Shown here piece by piece: positions 28,875-40,300 of a DNA stretch of 64,000 nt. The DNA is from Gracilaria domingensis (Eukaryota > Rhodophyta > Florideophyceae > Gracilariales > Gracilariaceae). The notes beneath the pieces are model-generated. The model was not told the DNA's origin. It was given only the letters and a program-made list of their open reading frames with translations, and did not search any database. The stretch covers positions 434,001 through 498,000 of the forward strand of contig VCMS01000004.1 of assembly GCA_022539475.1 (NCBI GenBank), read 5' to 3'. A program made the translations under genes and the position numbers. How positions within the stretch are numbered: the first letter of the stretch is position 1; every line of letters starts with the position of its first letter.

Positions 28875-29327
28875 GGCTGCTGTCTTGCTTCGGGGGGGTC
28901 GCGCGGGGTGTGTGTGTTGGGTGGGGGGGGGTGTTGTTGGTTCGGCTGGGCGCGTCAGGACGTGCACCGCATGCCGACGGAGAGGCACACGCCGGCGGCG
29001 GTTGTTGGGTATGGTAGGGGGTGGGAGGGGGGGGGGGGGGGGGGGGCGCGCGCGTAGAGCGGAGTGCGAACACGAGCACGCTGACTTGGCGCCGCCGCGC
29101 GACACACCGCCTCCAGAAACCACAAACCGGCGCGCGCCGCCGCGACAACGCGTGCGCGCCGCCGAGTTGGCGCCCTTTTGCGCCCCCACACGTGGCCACG
29201 CGCCCACGTGCCCGCCTTCGTGTACTTGTCCTGGCCTCTACAGCTACCCTGCTCCCAACAATCTCCACCTTTGTACGCGCGTCCACCGGCTCGTCACCTC
29301 CCCTCCCCCGCCCCCAATTCCGCAGCC
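28875..29327. promoter_or_regulatory. Divergent promoter between CenH3-like and TFIIE-beta genes
   Basis: 453 bp with a G20 tract at 29027-29046 and shorter G-runs at 28892-28898 and 28923-28930, which read as C on the histone strand. TTGGCGCC words near 29085 and 29165 resemble E2F sites. On the TFIIE side pyrimidine-rich CCTCCCCCGCCCCC lies just before the ATG. Confidence 0.55.
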
Positions 29328-29999
29328 ATGACGGAGGACCTGCCCGTGGGACTGCAGCTGGCGCGCGTCCACCACTTCCTGCGCGAGGAGCTGCTGCCGT
29401 TCACCTCCGCCCAGATCCACCAACACACCGGCGTCGACATCGACGGCAACCACGACGTGCTGCTGTCGCTCACCGGCGAGGCCAGCAAGGTCATCCGCGA
29501 GAAGGACGGCCGCTGGCGCTGGGCCTCCAAGTTCCAGCTGCGCAACTTCACCCACCTGCTCTCGCTCATGGCGCGCAGCGCCGACGGCGTCAACGAGAAG
29601 GACCTGTACGACTCGTACAAGGGCGTCAAGGACGACATCAAGAAGCTCAAGAAGCGCGGCGCCGTGTACCAGATCAAGAGCGGCTCCAAGGTCCTGCTTT
29701 TCCCGCACGACCCGCGCCTGGACACCCCCGTCGGCGACGAGGTGAAAAAGCGCTACAAGAACGTGCTGCTGCCGGACGCCATCGAGGTGCACCGCATCCT
29801 GGTCGCGCACGGCTTGAAGGACACCGATGACAAGACCGGCATCAGGATCTCGCAGCCCATTGCCAGGAAGCGCCCCAGCTCCAGACCCAACGCCCGCCGC
29901 AGGAACAAGCGCATCAAGCTCACCAACACCCACATGGCCAACTCGGCCGTAGATCTCACGCAGGACTACGACGCGGGAAAGTCCTCCGCCTTCAATTGA
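29328..29999 (+). CDS. GTF2E2: TFIIE beta subunit (TFA2/GTF2E2)
   Basis: 223 residues. Two winged-helix regions: the first around VHHFLREELLPFTSAQIHQH, the second with NEKDLYDSYKGVKDDIKKLK, followed by RGAVYQIKSGSKVLLFPHD. The C-terminus is basic (KRPSSRPNARRRNKRIKL). TFIIE-beta helps load TFIIH and melt promoters in RNA polymerase II initiation. The protein is shorter than the animal form, lacking most of its N-terminal Ser-rich tail. Its stop is 25 bases from the stop of convergent PRP16. Confidence 0.87.
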   Translation: MTEDLPVGLQLARVHHFLREELLPFTSAQIHQHTGVDIDGNHDVLLSLTGEASKVIREKDGRWRWASKFQLRNFTHLLSLMARSADGVNEKDLYDSYKGVKDDIKKLKKRGAVYQIKSGSKVLLFPHDPRLDTPVGDEVKKRYKNVLLPDAIEVHRILVAHGLKDTDDKTGIRISQPIARKRPSSRPNARRRNKRIKLTNTHMANSAVDLTQDYDAGKSSAFN

Positions 30000-30024
30000 C
30001 ACAACTTGACAACCTGTCGGCCGC

Positions 30025-32796
30025 CTATTTCTTCCCCTTGAGCGCCGCCCAGCTGCCCACAATCTGCGCCTCAATTTTCGCGCGTCGCTCCTGCAGCCGC
30101 CGCGCAATCGCTACCCCTTCGTCAGCCACTTGCTTTAAAATGTACAACGTCGCGCCCGCCTCAGCCAGCCACTGCGGCTCCACCGCCGTCACGCAGCTCA
30201 TAAACTCCTTCTTGGTCATGATTAATTCGTGGTACACGACGTAGTCTGCGCTCAGTCCGCTCCCGTACATGGCCGACGTGGGGTGCAATCCGCATACAAC
30301 CCCGGAGCGAATGTTGATATATTCCCCGACACCTTTCCGTCTGGCCGCCTGGTAGAAGAACGAAAACCCTATCGCCTTTCGGACCGTGTCCCAGTCGTCA
30401 CACGAAGACTGCACCATTTTCTTCGTCCGCACAATGTCGAGTAGCTGCTCACGTACTTCTCGAGCCTTCTTCTCATGCTCTTGCTGCTGATGTAGTGCTT
30501 GGCGCACCACTCGGCGCGTGCACCGCCGGCAATCCATCTTTGGTAAACATGCAACAACGTGAGATGATCGCTTTCCGGCACAAAGAATTTCTCTCGAGCC
30601 GCGTCGCTTTCTTCCTCTCGCCCCTGCGGCCGCACGAAAACGTTGGGAACTGAGAGCATCGCCACAATCGTTACCGTTTCGAGTAGGCATCCGTTCTGTA
30701 CGCCAGTGAATACCAGGCTGGACAGCGCAGGGTCAAGCGGGAACGTGGACATGTCGCGTCCCAGCGCGGTTAGATTCCCTTCTGCGTCAAGTGCCCCAAG
30801 TAGCCACAGTCCAAGCATGGATTTGAGAACGTTCTCCTTTGGCGGAGGGTCAAGAAACGGAAACTCTAGAATGTCGTCCACACCAAGAGTTTTCAACAAC
30901 AAAACCACATGGCTCAGGTTGGTACGCTGTATCTCCGGCACGTTTGTTTCGAGCAGTTCGCTAAGGTACGCAGTACTAGTGAAAAGGCGATAGCATTTAC
31001 CAGGAGCTGTGCGACCGGCGCGGCCAGCACGTTGAGCAACGGATGATTGAGAAGCTGGACAGAGAAGTAGAGCGTCCATTCCCAGCCTGGGATTGTAAGT
31101 CTTCAATTTGCAGAATCCCGCGTCTACCACGTATCGAATGCCGTCTATTGTAAGACTAGTCTCCGCGATATTGGTGGCTACTACAACTTTTCTCACTCCT
31201 TCAGGCGCTGGTTCAAAGATCTTCGCTTGCAGGTCAGTTGCAAGTTGCGAGTATATCGGAAGAATGATAACGGGTCGCGGGTTCTGCAGACTTGCAATCT
31301 TTTCGGCCAGAGCTTCGCAGGTAGTTTCAATGTCCTCCTGGCCAGTCATAAATATCAGAATATCACCAGGCACCGGAGCTTGAATGTGCAGCTGAACAGT
31401 TTGCCATACAGCTTGATCAACATAGTCCTCAACAGGGGTCTTGGAGAAGAATATGTCTACGGGAAACGTTCTACCTGGAATGTTAAAGATCGGAGCAGCT
31501 CCAAAAAAGTTTGAAAAGCGTTCCGCGTTGAGTGTAGCGCTGGTGATGATCACGCGCAAGTCTCGGCGTTTCTTGATCACGTTTCTGAGTAAACCGAACA
31601 AGACATCTGTGTTCAAGCTCCGTTCATGAGCTTCGTCCATCACGACAACAGAGTAGCGATCGAGATCTGGGTCAGTAAGACTTTCTCGCAGCAAAATACC
31701 GTCTGTCATGTACTTGATAACGGTGTTCGGTCCTGTGGCGTCCTCGAAGCGAATGGCATAACCCACTTGCTCCCCCACCTGGACGCCACCGTGGAATTCT
31801 TCTGCCACGCGTTGTGCAACAGACACAGCGGCCACACGACGCGGTTGCGTGCACCCAATAATGCCGAAGCGTGCAAACCCCTCTTCTTCAAGATACTGCG
31901 TGAGCTGGGTGGTCTTTCCTGAACCCGTTTCTCCCACAACCACACACACCTGATGCTCTCGAACCAAGTTCAAAAGGTGACGCTTCACTTGATAAACAGG
32001 CAAAGATTTCTTGGCTTGTTCGAGTTGGAGCGCATGACGCGTCTGATCTGCCGCGCTCAGTTTGGGTCGTGAGAGGACGTTGGAGAACTTTGAGGCCTCT
32101 TTCCAATCATCAGCGCCAAGACGCGCAGTTTCAGCGGCGCCAATTTCGACCTCGCGTTCCCTGCTTTCTTTCGCCTTGGCACCTGCAGATTGACCGAGTT
32201 CCCAGTACCTCGCGCGTTGCTTGCCTCGTTCGCGTTTCAGACGGTACGATTCCACTGTGGCACTGCCCTTCCTAGCAATGACGGCCATATCACTGGTGGG
32301 ATCCTTGACAGGCCAGTCCAGATGGCCGTCAGATATGGCGGTGTGATTGTGGGCGGCCGAAACGCCTTGCAGGAACGGGGGAATGATCTCCTGCACGACG
32401 AGAGCAACTCGCGGTCCGCAATCGTCTGGAAGCTCGTGGACGGCACGACGGGGCGCGCCGAGAGCGGCCGAGAGCTGGCGGTTCTCCCACTTTTGCGCAT
32501 CGGCCTGTTTGGCAGCGGCAGCGGCACTGAGGCGACGGGACTGCCTCTTCGCCAACGCAGAATCATCAAGAGCAGCCTCAAAGGCCTGAGCGCGGTCAAA
32601 ATCTTCGCCAAGGTACCACTGACGATCAAGCTGGTTCTGCTCGCGCAGATACGCCTCGTACGCAGGATCGCGACGAATGGACGGCGCGCGATGCGGTGCG
32701 CGAGGGGGCGCGCGATGCGGGGCGCTTCTGCTGGCGGGGGTGGTTCTGTCCCATCTGGACCGGCGTGGGTTGCGAGGCGGATTCGGCCTCTTCGGG

Positions 32797-32832
<36 letters not shown>

Positions 32833-33026
32833 AGTGGAGCGGTCGATGGGTGGGAGGGCGACGGCGACGAATCCCGACGCGCGGCCCTGCGCTTCGAAGG
32901 GCGCTGGCGACGCGGCTTGAACGACGGCGCGCACAGCGATGGCGACGCAGCCGAGGACGCGCTGGCGCTGACGCTGGCGCTGGCGCTGGCGCTGGTGCTC
33001 GGCGCGCGCGGCGGTGGCGACGGCAT
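30025..33026 (-). CDS. PRP16: PRP16 (DHX38) DEAH-box splicing helicase, with one frame break
   Basis: About 1000 residues if one base is restored near 30463-30473. PRP16 remodels the spliceosome after the first catalytic step. N-terminal low-complexity Ser/Ala and poly-Pro regions are followed by the PRP16-specific block VVQEIIPPFLQG, PVKDPTSDMAVIARKGSATV and the RYWELGQ segment. Helicase motifs: GETGSGKTT near residue 365, TQPRRVAA, DEAH, SAT, FMTGQEDIE, TNIAETSLTI and QRAGRAGR. The upstream frame runs to SKSMRR and then loses similarity. The conserved C-terminus (AREVREQLLDIV, GEYINIRSG, LHPTSAMYGSGLSADYVVYH) continues in another frame to the stop at 30025. The ATG at 33026 is chosen; the longer frame begins with GTG. 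Confidence 0.93.
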
Positions 33027-33466
33027 GGCGGCTGAACGAGGAAGCGGAAGCGCGCATCGCAATGAGGCATATGATGTGACATGATCGATGGCCACGCGCG
33101 TGCGGGATCATCAAACGGCCAGCACCGCAGCGAGCGACGGCAGCTGTGCGCGTCGCACACGTGGCGGCGTCGAAAAGGCGCAGTGTTGCGCTCCAGCAGC
33201 GCGCGTGGGGCGGCCTCATCACTGGGGCGGTGCCGCCTTACAGCGGGCACGACTGGCCACAGGCGCGCCGCGCTGTTTTGGCTCGTCGTGCACTTTGGGC
33301 GTGTGTGGCAATCACACGCACACCACGCCCGTTTGCTCGCCTGCTCCGGCGTGCGCACACGCGCTTTTCGGTTGTCGCCTTGTTCGTTCAGGTCCGTGCT
33401 GTCGGCCGGCTTGCTTGTCTGAGCGTTTCTCCTGCCGCTGCGCGCAGCCTCTTCACCCCTTGCACC
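33027..33466. promoter_or_regulatory. Divergent promoter between PRP16 and ArfGAP genes
   Basis: 440 bp between outward-facing starts. Mixed GC-rich sequence without the long C tracts seen elsewhere; no gene seen. Confidence 0.5.
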
Positions 33467-35335
33467 ATGGCGCGCCGTATTAGCGCGCGCGAGGCCGAGG
33501 ACGCCGAGAGGAAGTTGAGGCAGTTGACGCGCGTCGGCGCCAATCGCTACTGCGCCGACTGCGGCGACTCCGCGCCCAACTACGTCGTGCTGTCGTTGGG
33601 AACCTTTGTATGTCCTGTTTGCGCCAACATTCACCGCGACGCCAAGCGGAGGGGCGTTCGCAACCTTGACAGCGCCACCTTCTCCATCGAGGACGCCTAC
33701 AGAATGGAGGACCGTGGCAACGACCTTGCTCGCCAGAGATGGATGGCGCGATGGTCTCCGAGGGATTTTCCCGAGCCGCCGCCCGGTGACGTGGAGCGCA
33801 TCAGGGAGTTTATCTGGCTCAAGTATGATGGCAGTTGGGCGTCGAGGAGTATGACCGCCCCGCAGAGGCGTGACGACAGAGCTCGACCCGATCCTGCGCG
33901 CGAGAGATACGACCGCGACCGCGACCGCGACCGCGACCGCGACCGTGGCCGTGGCCGTGACGAGCGCGAGTACAGGCCACCGGCAGCTCGCTCTCGTCCC
34001 GACAGGGACTACTATCTTGAAAGAGAACGACCACGCGACAGAGATTATCCGGATAGAGATCGAGACAGAGACAGGGACAGGGACGACAGAGCACGAAGAC
34101 CGCGTTATGACGATGACTACGAAGAAGAGGACGATCGCCGTCGTTCCAAGCCCGACAAGAAGAAAAAGAAGAAGAGCTCAAAGAAGAAAAAGTCCAAATA
34201 TGACGACGATGACAGCGAGGATTCGTCCGAGGAAGAGTCTGAGTCTGATTCGGGAGAAGAAACTGATTCGGACGAGGATGACAAGAGGCGTTCTAAGAAG
34301 TCAAAGGCCTCAAAGAAGAAGAAGGACAAGAAGAAAGATCGCAAGAAGGGGAAAAAGACACCAGCCTTTGCGGGTACCATTGATGACCTTATTTCGCAAA
34401 ACACCGCGTCTGCCCCTTCCATGGGTGCAGGACCTGCTTCGTTTGGAAACGTCATTCAAACCCCTATGGGTCCCGCTGTCATGACGCCCCAAGGTCTCAT
34501 GCCGCCTGCCATGGCTGCCCAAATGATGCAACGGGGTGGAATGAACAGTGGTATGAGCGGCATGAGTACTATGAACGGCATGCAAGGCGGTATGGGAGCA
34601 ATGAAGGGAATGGGCATGCAATCGGGAGCTATGGGCGGAATGGGCGGTGGTATGGGAATGGGAGCTGGTGGCATGGGAGCTGGCGGAATGGGGGCTGGCG
34701 GCTTGGGGGCTGGCGGTATGGGAGCTGGCGGTATGGGTATGAATCAGATGGGTGGAGGAATGGGTATGGATATGGGTCCAAACATGAACGGAGGAATGGG
34801 CATGGGAGCAGGAATGGGAATGGGTGGAGGAATGGGACCTGGAATGGGTATGATGGGAGGCATGGGTGGTGGTATGGGCGGCGGCATGGCTCCCCAACAG
34901 TCTGCTCCCTTGGCACTACCAGCTCCGCCTCCGAAGGACGGTGGAGGTACTTCAGGTATCGTTGATGATGATGATGATGTATTGAACTCGTTAGGGCCGA
35001 TTCAAACTCTGAATATCAGTGACAATCCACCGCGCCCAATGGGCACAAGCGGAATGAACGGCGGAATGATGGGCAACGCAGGCATGGGAGCGGGCATGAT
35101 GGGTGGTGGAGCTATGAATGGTACCATGGGGGCTGGTATGAATGGTGCAATGGGTGCTGGCATGAATGGCGCAATGGGTGCTGGCATGAATGGTACGATG
35201 GGTGCTGGTATGAATGGTGCTATGGGTGCTGGTATGAACGGCATGGCTATGGGCGCAGGAAACAGTGCTGCGAATCCATTTGGTGCGACTGCGGCATCCG
35301 GGGCGGCATCTACCAATCCATTTGACGACTTCTAA
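33467..35335 (+). CDS. ArfGAP-domain protein with RD, KK and Met/Gly-rich tail and NPF motifs
   Basis: 622 residues. The N-terminal ArfGAP zinc finger is complete: C29-x2-C32-x16-C49-x2-C52 (CADCGDS ... FVCPVCANIHR). The catalytic Arg position falls in the NIHRDAKRRGVRNLDSATFS segment. It should stimulate GTP hydrolysis on Arf GTPases in vesicle traffic. After residue 130 come an Arg-Asp dipeptide-rich region, a Lys/Asp/Ser-rich region, then about 280 residues dominated by Met and Gly with tandem GAGMNGAM units. It ends with two NPF motifs (ANPFG, TNPFDDF) that normally bind EH domains. The family is nearest AGFG/SMAP types. The tail is prion-like in composition. Confidence 0.88.
   Translation: MARRISAREAEDAERKLRQLTRVGANRYCADCGDSAPNYVVLSLGTFVCPVCANIHRDAKRRGVRNLDSATFSIEDAYRMEDRGNDLARQRWMARWSPRDFPEPPPGDVERIREFIWLKYDGSWASRSMTAPQRRDDRARPDPARERYDRDRDRDRDRDRGRGRDEREYRPPAARSRPDRDYYLERERPRDRDYPDRDRDRDRDRDDRARRPRYDDDYEEEDDRRRSKPDKKKKKKSSKKKKSKYDDDDSEDSSEEESESDSGEETDSDEDDKRRSKKSKASKKKKDKKKDRKKGKKTPAFAGTIDDLISQNTASAPSMGAGPASFGNVIQTPMGPAVMTPQGLMPPAMAAQMMQRGGMNSGMSGMSTMNGMQGGMGAMKGMGMQSGAMGGMGGGMGMGAGGMGAGGMGAGGLGAGGMGAGGMGMNQMGGGMGMDMGPNMNGGMGMGAGMGMGGGMGPGMGMMGGMGGGMGGGMAPQQSAPLALPAPPPKDGGGTSGIVDDDDDVLNSLGPIQTLNISDNPPRPMGTSGMNGGMMGNAGMGAGMMGGGAMNGTMGAGMNGAMGAGMNGAMGAGMNGTMGAGMNGAMGAGMNGMAMGAGNSAANPFGATAASGAASTNPFDDF
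35100..35250 (+). repeat. Tandem 24-bp coding repeats in the ArfGAP tail
   Basis: Repeated units encoding GAGMNGAM/GAGMNGTM within the Met/Gly-rich region; length variation between strains is likely. Confidence 0.7.
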
Positions 35336-35713
35336 AATAGCTAAGACCAGTTTTGCGTGGATGAAAGTACGATGACACGATGATGGTCTCTCTGTGTACT
35401 TTGTGGGAAAACAATTTATATGGTGAACTGACTTGTGTGAAACACAAATGTTTGAACGCTCTTCAGCTGCAGTACGATTGGGGTGCATCATTCGTTCCCC
35501 AGCGCAGAGGAGCGAATGTAAAGCAATGATAGCGATGATGAAGAGCGGGTTGTGAAGATGTAGTTGTGTGGTTTGTCAAACAAGTCTAACTCTGAGGCAG
35601 TAGGTTTTACTTTACTCTTGAAACTTTTGAATGGCCGTTGATGATGGAGGACGGGGATAGGCGACATTGAGCATAGCACTTTTTAGTTGTTAATGAGTTG
35701 TTAGCTACAGACG
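35336..35713. other. Convergent spacer between ArfGAP and plastid PH genes
   Basis: 378 bases containing both 3' UTRs. No gene or clear structure seen. Confidence 0.5.
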
Positions 35714-36280
35714 CTATGCGGCGCCGCTCGCTTCTCTAACGTCTTCGTCCACCTTCTCCATGATGTATTTGTAAATGGAGTCAAACTCTGGGACGGCGCG
35801 AATCTCTAGTTTGGCACCATCCTTAAGGGAGATCACACAATCAGCTGCGCCGCCCATGCGACGGACATACTTGATGTTGTCAATGTCGCGGTAGATAATC
35901 TCTGTTTGATCCTTGCCCTGAAAGCCACTTGAGATTGAAATGCGCCGGCTGGTGACCTTGTAGCGCACCCAGGCAGCCCTTGCCAGGGCGGCGACGAAGG
36001 GAATGATGCCTATGACGGTGAGAATCGAAAGAGTGGGTACGATGAGCTCGTACTTGCTGGGAGCAGTCTCCATGAAGGTGGTCTCTGGCTCAAGCTTCGT
36101 CTTCTGCACGGGCACGTTCTTGGTGGGCCGGTAACGACGCGGCTTCTTTCCCTTGTTGGGCGGCGACGTGCTCATGCAAAACGCGGCGCGGCGGGCGGCA
36201 GCACGGGCGGTAGACAGCTGGCATGCGGCTCGATTCCGTGCTGCTCGCGGAACGAACGATGTGACGGGGATGAAAGCCAT
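35714..36280 (-). CDS. Plastid-targeted PH-domain membrane protein
   Basis: 188 residues from the ATG at 36280. An Ala/Arg/Ser-rich leader (MAFIPVTSFVPRAARNRAAC) with an aromatic residue near the start suits red-algal or plant plastid import. A hydrophobic span (LSILTVIGIIPFVAALARAA, about residue 97) precedes a bacterial-type PH domain, with VTSRRISISSGF, EIIYRDIDNIKYVRR and ADCVISLKDGAKLEIRAVPE. Similar short proteins are conserved in plants, algae and cyanobacteria with no settled function. Confidence 0.78.
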   Translation of the reverse strand: MAFIPVTSFVPRAARNRAACQLSTARAAARRAAFCMSTSPPNKGKKPRRYRPTKNVPVQKTKLEPETTFMETAPSKYELIVPTLSILTVIGIIPFVAALARAAWVRYKVTSRRISISSGFQGKDQTEIIYRDIDNIKYVRRMGGAADCVISLKDGAKLEIRAVPEFDSIYKYIMEKVDEDVREASGAA

Positions 36281-37382
36281 TGTGATAGACAAAGTGCTAA
36301 GGCGGGAAGGCGCCACAGGCGTAATGTCTGTGGTGGGGGCTGTTACGAAGTGAGGTGAAGTTGGCGGAGGCACGCATGATGGGGGGTGGACGACCGATGC
36401 TGTTCAAGAAGACGTGGACGTGCGTTGGTGTGAGGCTCTGGAACGAGCATGCACCCGTGACGTCGTGCGCACATCCACACAGCACCGAACTCGTGAAAAC
36501 GAGGAGTGCGCTCCACAGGACGCGTGTACACGCTGTACGTGCACTGTAAGCAGTGTTAGCGGTCTGTAAGCACAACAGCCGTTTGTCTTCAGCGCAACAA
36601 GACGAGACAGACCGCGTCGGGGTGTCCTCATCTATCGCAATTACCCTTACGGAAGTCGCATCTTTGGGAGGAATTCCTGCACTCGTGACGCGACGCTACC
36701 GTTGGATAACATCCAATAGATTCTCCTGTATCGTTTGCCAGACTCCGTCGTCACACGCAGCTTCGAGTTAACCTTATAGAGTTGATAGGCGTGAGAGGCT
36801 AAGTATAGCAACGTAGCACAACTCCTTCGCGATGCAAAGCTAGCTAAGACTGTGTGTTTCACAGTGTTTGCCGAACACACGCAACAAGCGCCGTGCCATG
36901 CGGGAGACAGGAGATAGATATACCGAAGGTAGTGATATAGGCAAGATTCGGCGCAGACTCTGCACTGCTCTGCAAATGGCAATGCATGCAAGCAAACGCA
37001 GTGGAGAGAGCGGGCGGGTAAGATAGATATGCGCCAGATTGGTGGTGAAGGCGCGTGCAAAGACAAAAAATCTGTGGCGCTGCGGTAGCGCTCAGAGGCG
37101 CCGTGGCGCCGCTCTCAGCCATTCAAATCTGTTTTGCCGTTAAATGTGAGCGCTGTTTGATCATTGCCACGCTGGGCGTATGATCAAACGTTGCGTGACG
37201 CACTTCACAATCATGTGTTCAACGTCTCTCTAGATACTCATCATCAATCTGAATGCTGTTTGCTCGTCGCCGACTGCTTGTCTCCTTCCTCTTCCCACCG
37301 CTCTCGCGAACGCCGCTTCTTCCGAGGAGGCGCACTTGCTTGTATGTGCCGCTGGTCTGCGCCTTGACTCCTCTTCGCCATC
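36281..37382. promoter_or_regulatory. 1.1-kb divergent region upstream of the NB-ARC/WD40 gene
   Basis: No gene supported. Unlike many other promoters here it lacks long C tracts and CpG-island sequence except a short GC-rich patch near 37075-37120. Composition is closer to that of the intergenic regions flanking non-housekeeping genes. Confidence 0.45.
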
Positions 37383-40300
37383 ATGACGGAGGGATTGCTA
37401 AGAATGTTTTCCCATCCGTCGAGCTCCATTCGAGAGGCGCTGGGCGGCATAGAGCTTCGCCTCTTGCCCAAGCACCGCTTCAACCAGAGGCTTGCCCAGG
37501 TGTTCGATGCCGCCCAACAGCTCAAGAAGGAGCTTGAGTCTTTCTCAAATCAGCTCAAGGAAAAGAAGGAAGCTATTCCTCAAGAAATATGGAAAGCGCT
37601 CAATGTTCAGAGGGGCGACCTCAACTTGCGCTATCGAGCCATTATGGATGCTATCGTCCAAATCGGAGCCAATAAGCCTCATGAGAGGGTCGCCCGCATG
37701 TGGTTTGCACCATCCACAAAGAAGCGATGCCAGAAGCTTCATTCCGAAATTCGCGACGTTAAGCATACTTTGACAGAGCTCATCACCCGTCTCACCATTC
37801 TTTCCGCCACCGAGAAAATCAAGTATGAGCTTACTAGACTGGCATCACAAGACTCTCGCCACGCTCACAACAAGCACGACTTGTTGGATGACGAATCTGT
37901 CAGTATGCGTTCAGCCAAGGTCAGCAGGGAAAGACTCCGTAGCTCCTTACATGATCTCTTCAACTACCGAGATATCACAACATCCGAATCTGAACGAAAC
38001 CCCACTAGCCCAGCTACATCACAAGAGAAGTCACCAAAGCGATCCTTCAAGAACTCTTCAACAAGCTCTGCGCAGCAACAATCGTCCACCCAATCCGCCT
38101 CAACTACGTCACCCGTATTGCATTCAGAGCAGCGTGAGGACGAGCAAGATCTCTATTTCTGTTCACGTCTTGTACATCCTGTTGTCCCGCAGTCCATGTT
38201 CGATATCACCAAGCCCGACAGCATTGAATTCCAGACAAAAAGTAGAGTTCTGTCAGCGAGCCAACAGGGTGGGCACTTTGTAGCGCTGCAGGGACTGCCA
38301 GGGACAGGAAAATCAGCGCTGCTACATGCCCTCAAACACGATGAAGACATTACTGCCCATTTCACAGAAGGTGTTCATTGGTTGCCACTTCGCTCCGGAG
38401 TTGCTGAAATTCACGACGCAATAGATTGTGTTGCTTATTTGGTGTCCATTACTGGCAGCAAGGCTGAAGCAAAAGACATTAAAGAAATGAGTGACATTCA
38501 GGCTGCTGTTCAACGTTCGTCCAAGCACTTATCCTCCAAAAGAATGCTATTGCTGCTGGACAAAAGCTGGACAGAAGGAAATGTCGGCTCGGCTTTAGTA
38601 TTCAAACTTAAGCCGTTTGTCACTTCTCGTTCTGGAACGGTTATAGTATTCGTGTCTGAGGATTCTGAAGCCATATGGGACGCTCATCGTATTTCGATAA
38701 CACCGCGTGATGTTCTCGGTGAGGATACATTGTACATATTCTTGAATCATGCAGGCTTCACAAAGGAAGAACTCGTGGAGGCTGAAACCGTGGAGATTTT
38801 GCGAGTTCTGCTACTGCTATGCCATGGTTTACCGTTGGCACTGGCTATTGCCGGGAAGACGATTGCCAACACAACCAAGTGTGGAATGACTCGTAAAGAG
38901 GCTATGAAATTGTATCTTGAGCAGCATGACAGTATCTTTGATGATGACGAGATGAACATCCCGTGCATATCTGATGTCATTGGTGATCACGTGCAAGCCG
39001 CTCTGCAAATCCTTGAGCAAATGTATGATAACAACCTACCGACAGGGATCACTTTCCGAGATCTCTTCTTGGCCCTCTGCGTTGTAGACAAGGGACATAA
39101 CCTGCCCTTAGAAGTTTTACGCCAGCTTTGGAACCTATCTCCTGGTATTGCGCACACGGTGGCATCTCTTTTTAATGCTACTGGTCTCACAACATTGCTG
39201 ATGAAGCATCATCAAGGTGTGGATGAGCTTCAGATTCATGACCTTGTACATGAGTACATTTGCAGCGAGTTGAGTTTAGTGGACTTCACCAACTACCACA
39301 TGAAGCTAGTGAAGTCGTACGAGGCTGTACTGGGTGATGGAGAGCCACTGATTTCGGACGAATGTCGAGCATGGTGGACGCTCAATGTCCGTGACGAAGG
39401 ATACCATAACAGAAATCTTATTCGCCATCTTTATCATTCTGGGTTCCGCTCTGAGATGTTGAAGCTTGTTGTGCATCCCAAGTGGATATTGGCCCAACTT
39501 GATGAAGTTGGAGCGGATCAAGTGGACAATGATATAGGCTTTGTCACTGATTTTCTCACGTTTAACAATTCAACGGATACTCAAGCGCTGGAAATGACTG
39601 TGGAGGAATATGAGGAAATAGGGGCAGCAGCTCGAGTGGCAGCAAAGACTGCTGGACGCAAATCCAAGCAAGTCACGTTTCACTTTTATGATCGACTACT
39701 TGCTGTTAACAGGGTTCAAGGTATCCTCTCCGATTATCTTCAAAGCTTTGAAAACAAGGCCAGAGATCCATGTCTGAGACCCGTTCAACCATGCCTTGGT
39801 TCGCCGAAGAACCAGTTACGCAGTATAATTCGCATTCTTTCGCGTCCTCAATGCATGGTTACTCTGGCCGGAGACAACTACGTCGCTTGTGGCTGTATTG
39901 ATGGGAGAATTGTCATGCTTGACACAAGGCGAAAAAGGATTGTCGGACAATGGAGGGGCCATAGTGATGCGGTGACTTCCATGTGCCGCTCTCTTACTGG
40001 GAAAGTTATAGTTACCAGTTCCTCGGATATGACGATTAGGGTATGGGATTGTGCGTCAAGCGAACAAATTGGGGAAGTTGTACTCCCGGACGACCGACAA
40101 GTTGCGAGTACTGCAGTTACAGTCGATGAACTGTTTGTCATTGCGGGCTTCCACGACGGTTCGCTCCTGGTGTGGGATTTGGAAACCGGAGATCGAGTGG
40201 CTGAAGCGTTCAATGTGCGGAGCCCCAGTGCTTTCACGACGATTGATGTATTAGCCGGAGGCGATCGCATGATCACATCCAGCGAAGACGGTTTCATTCG

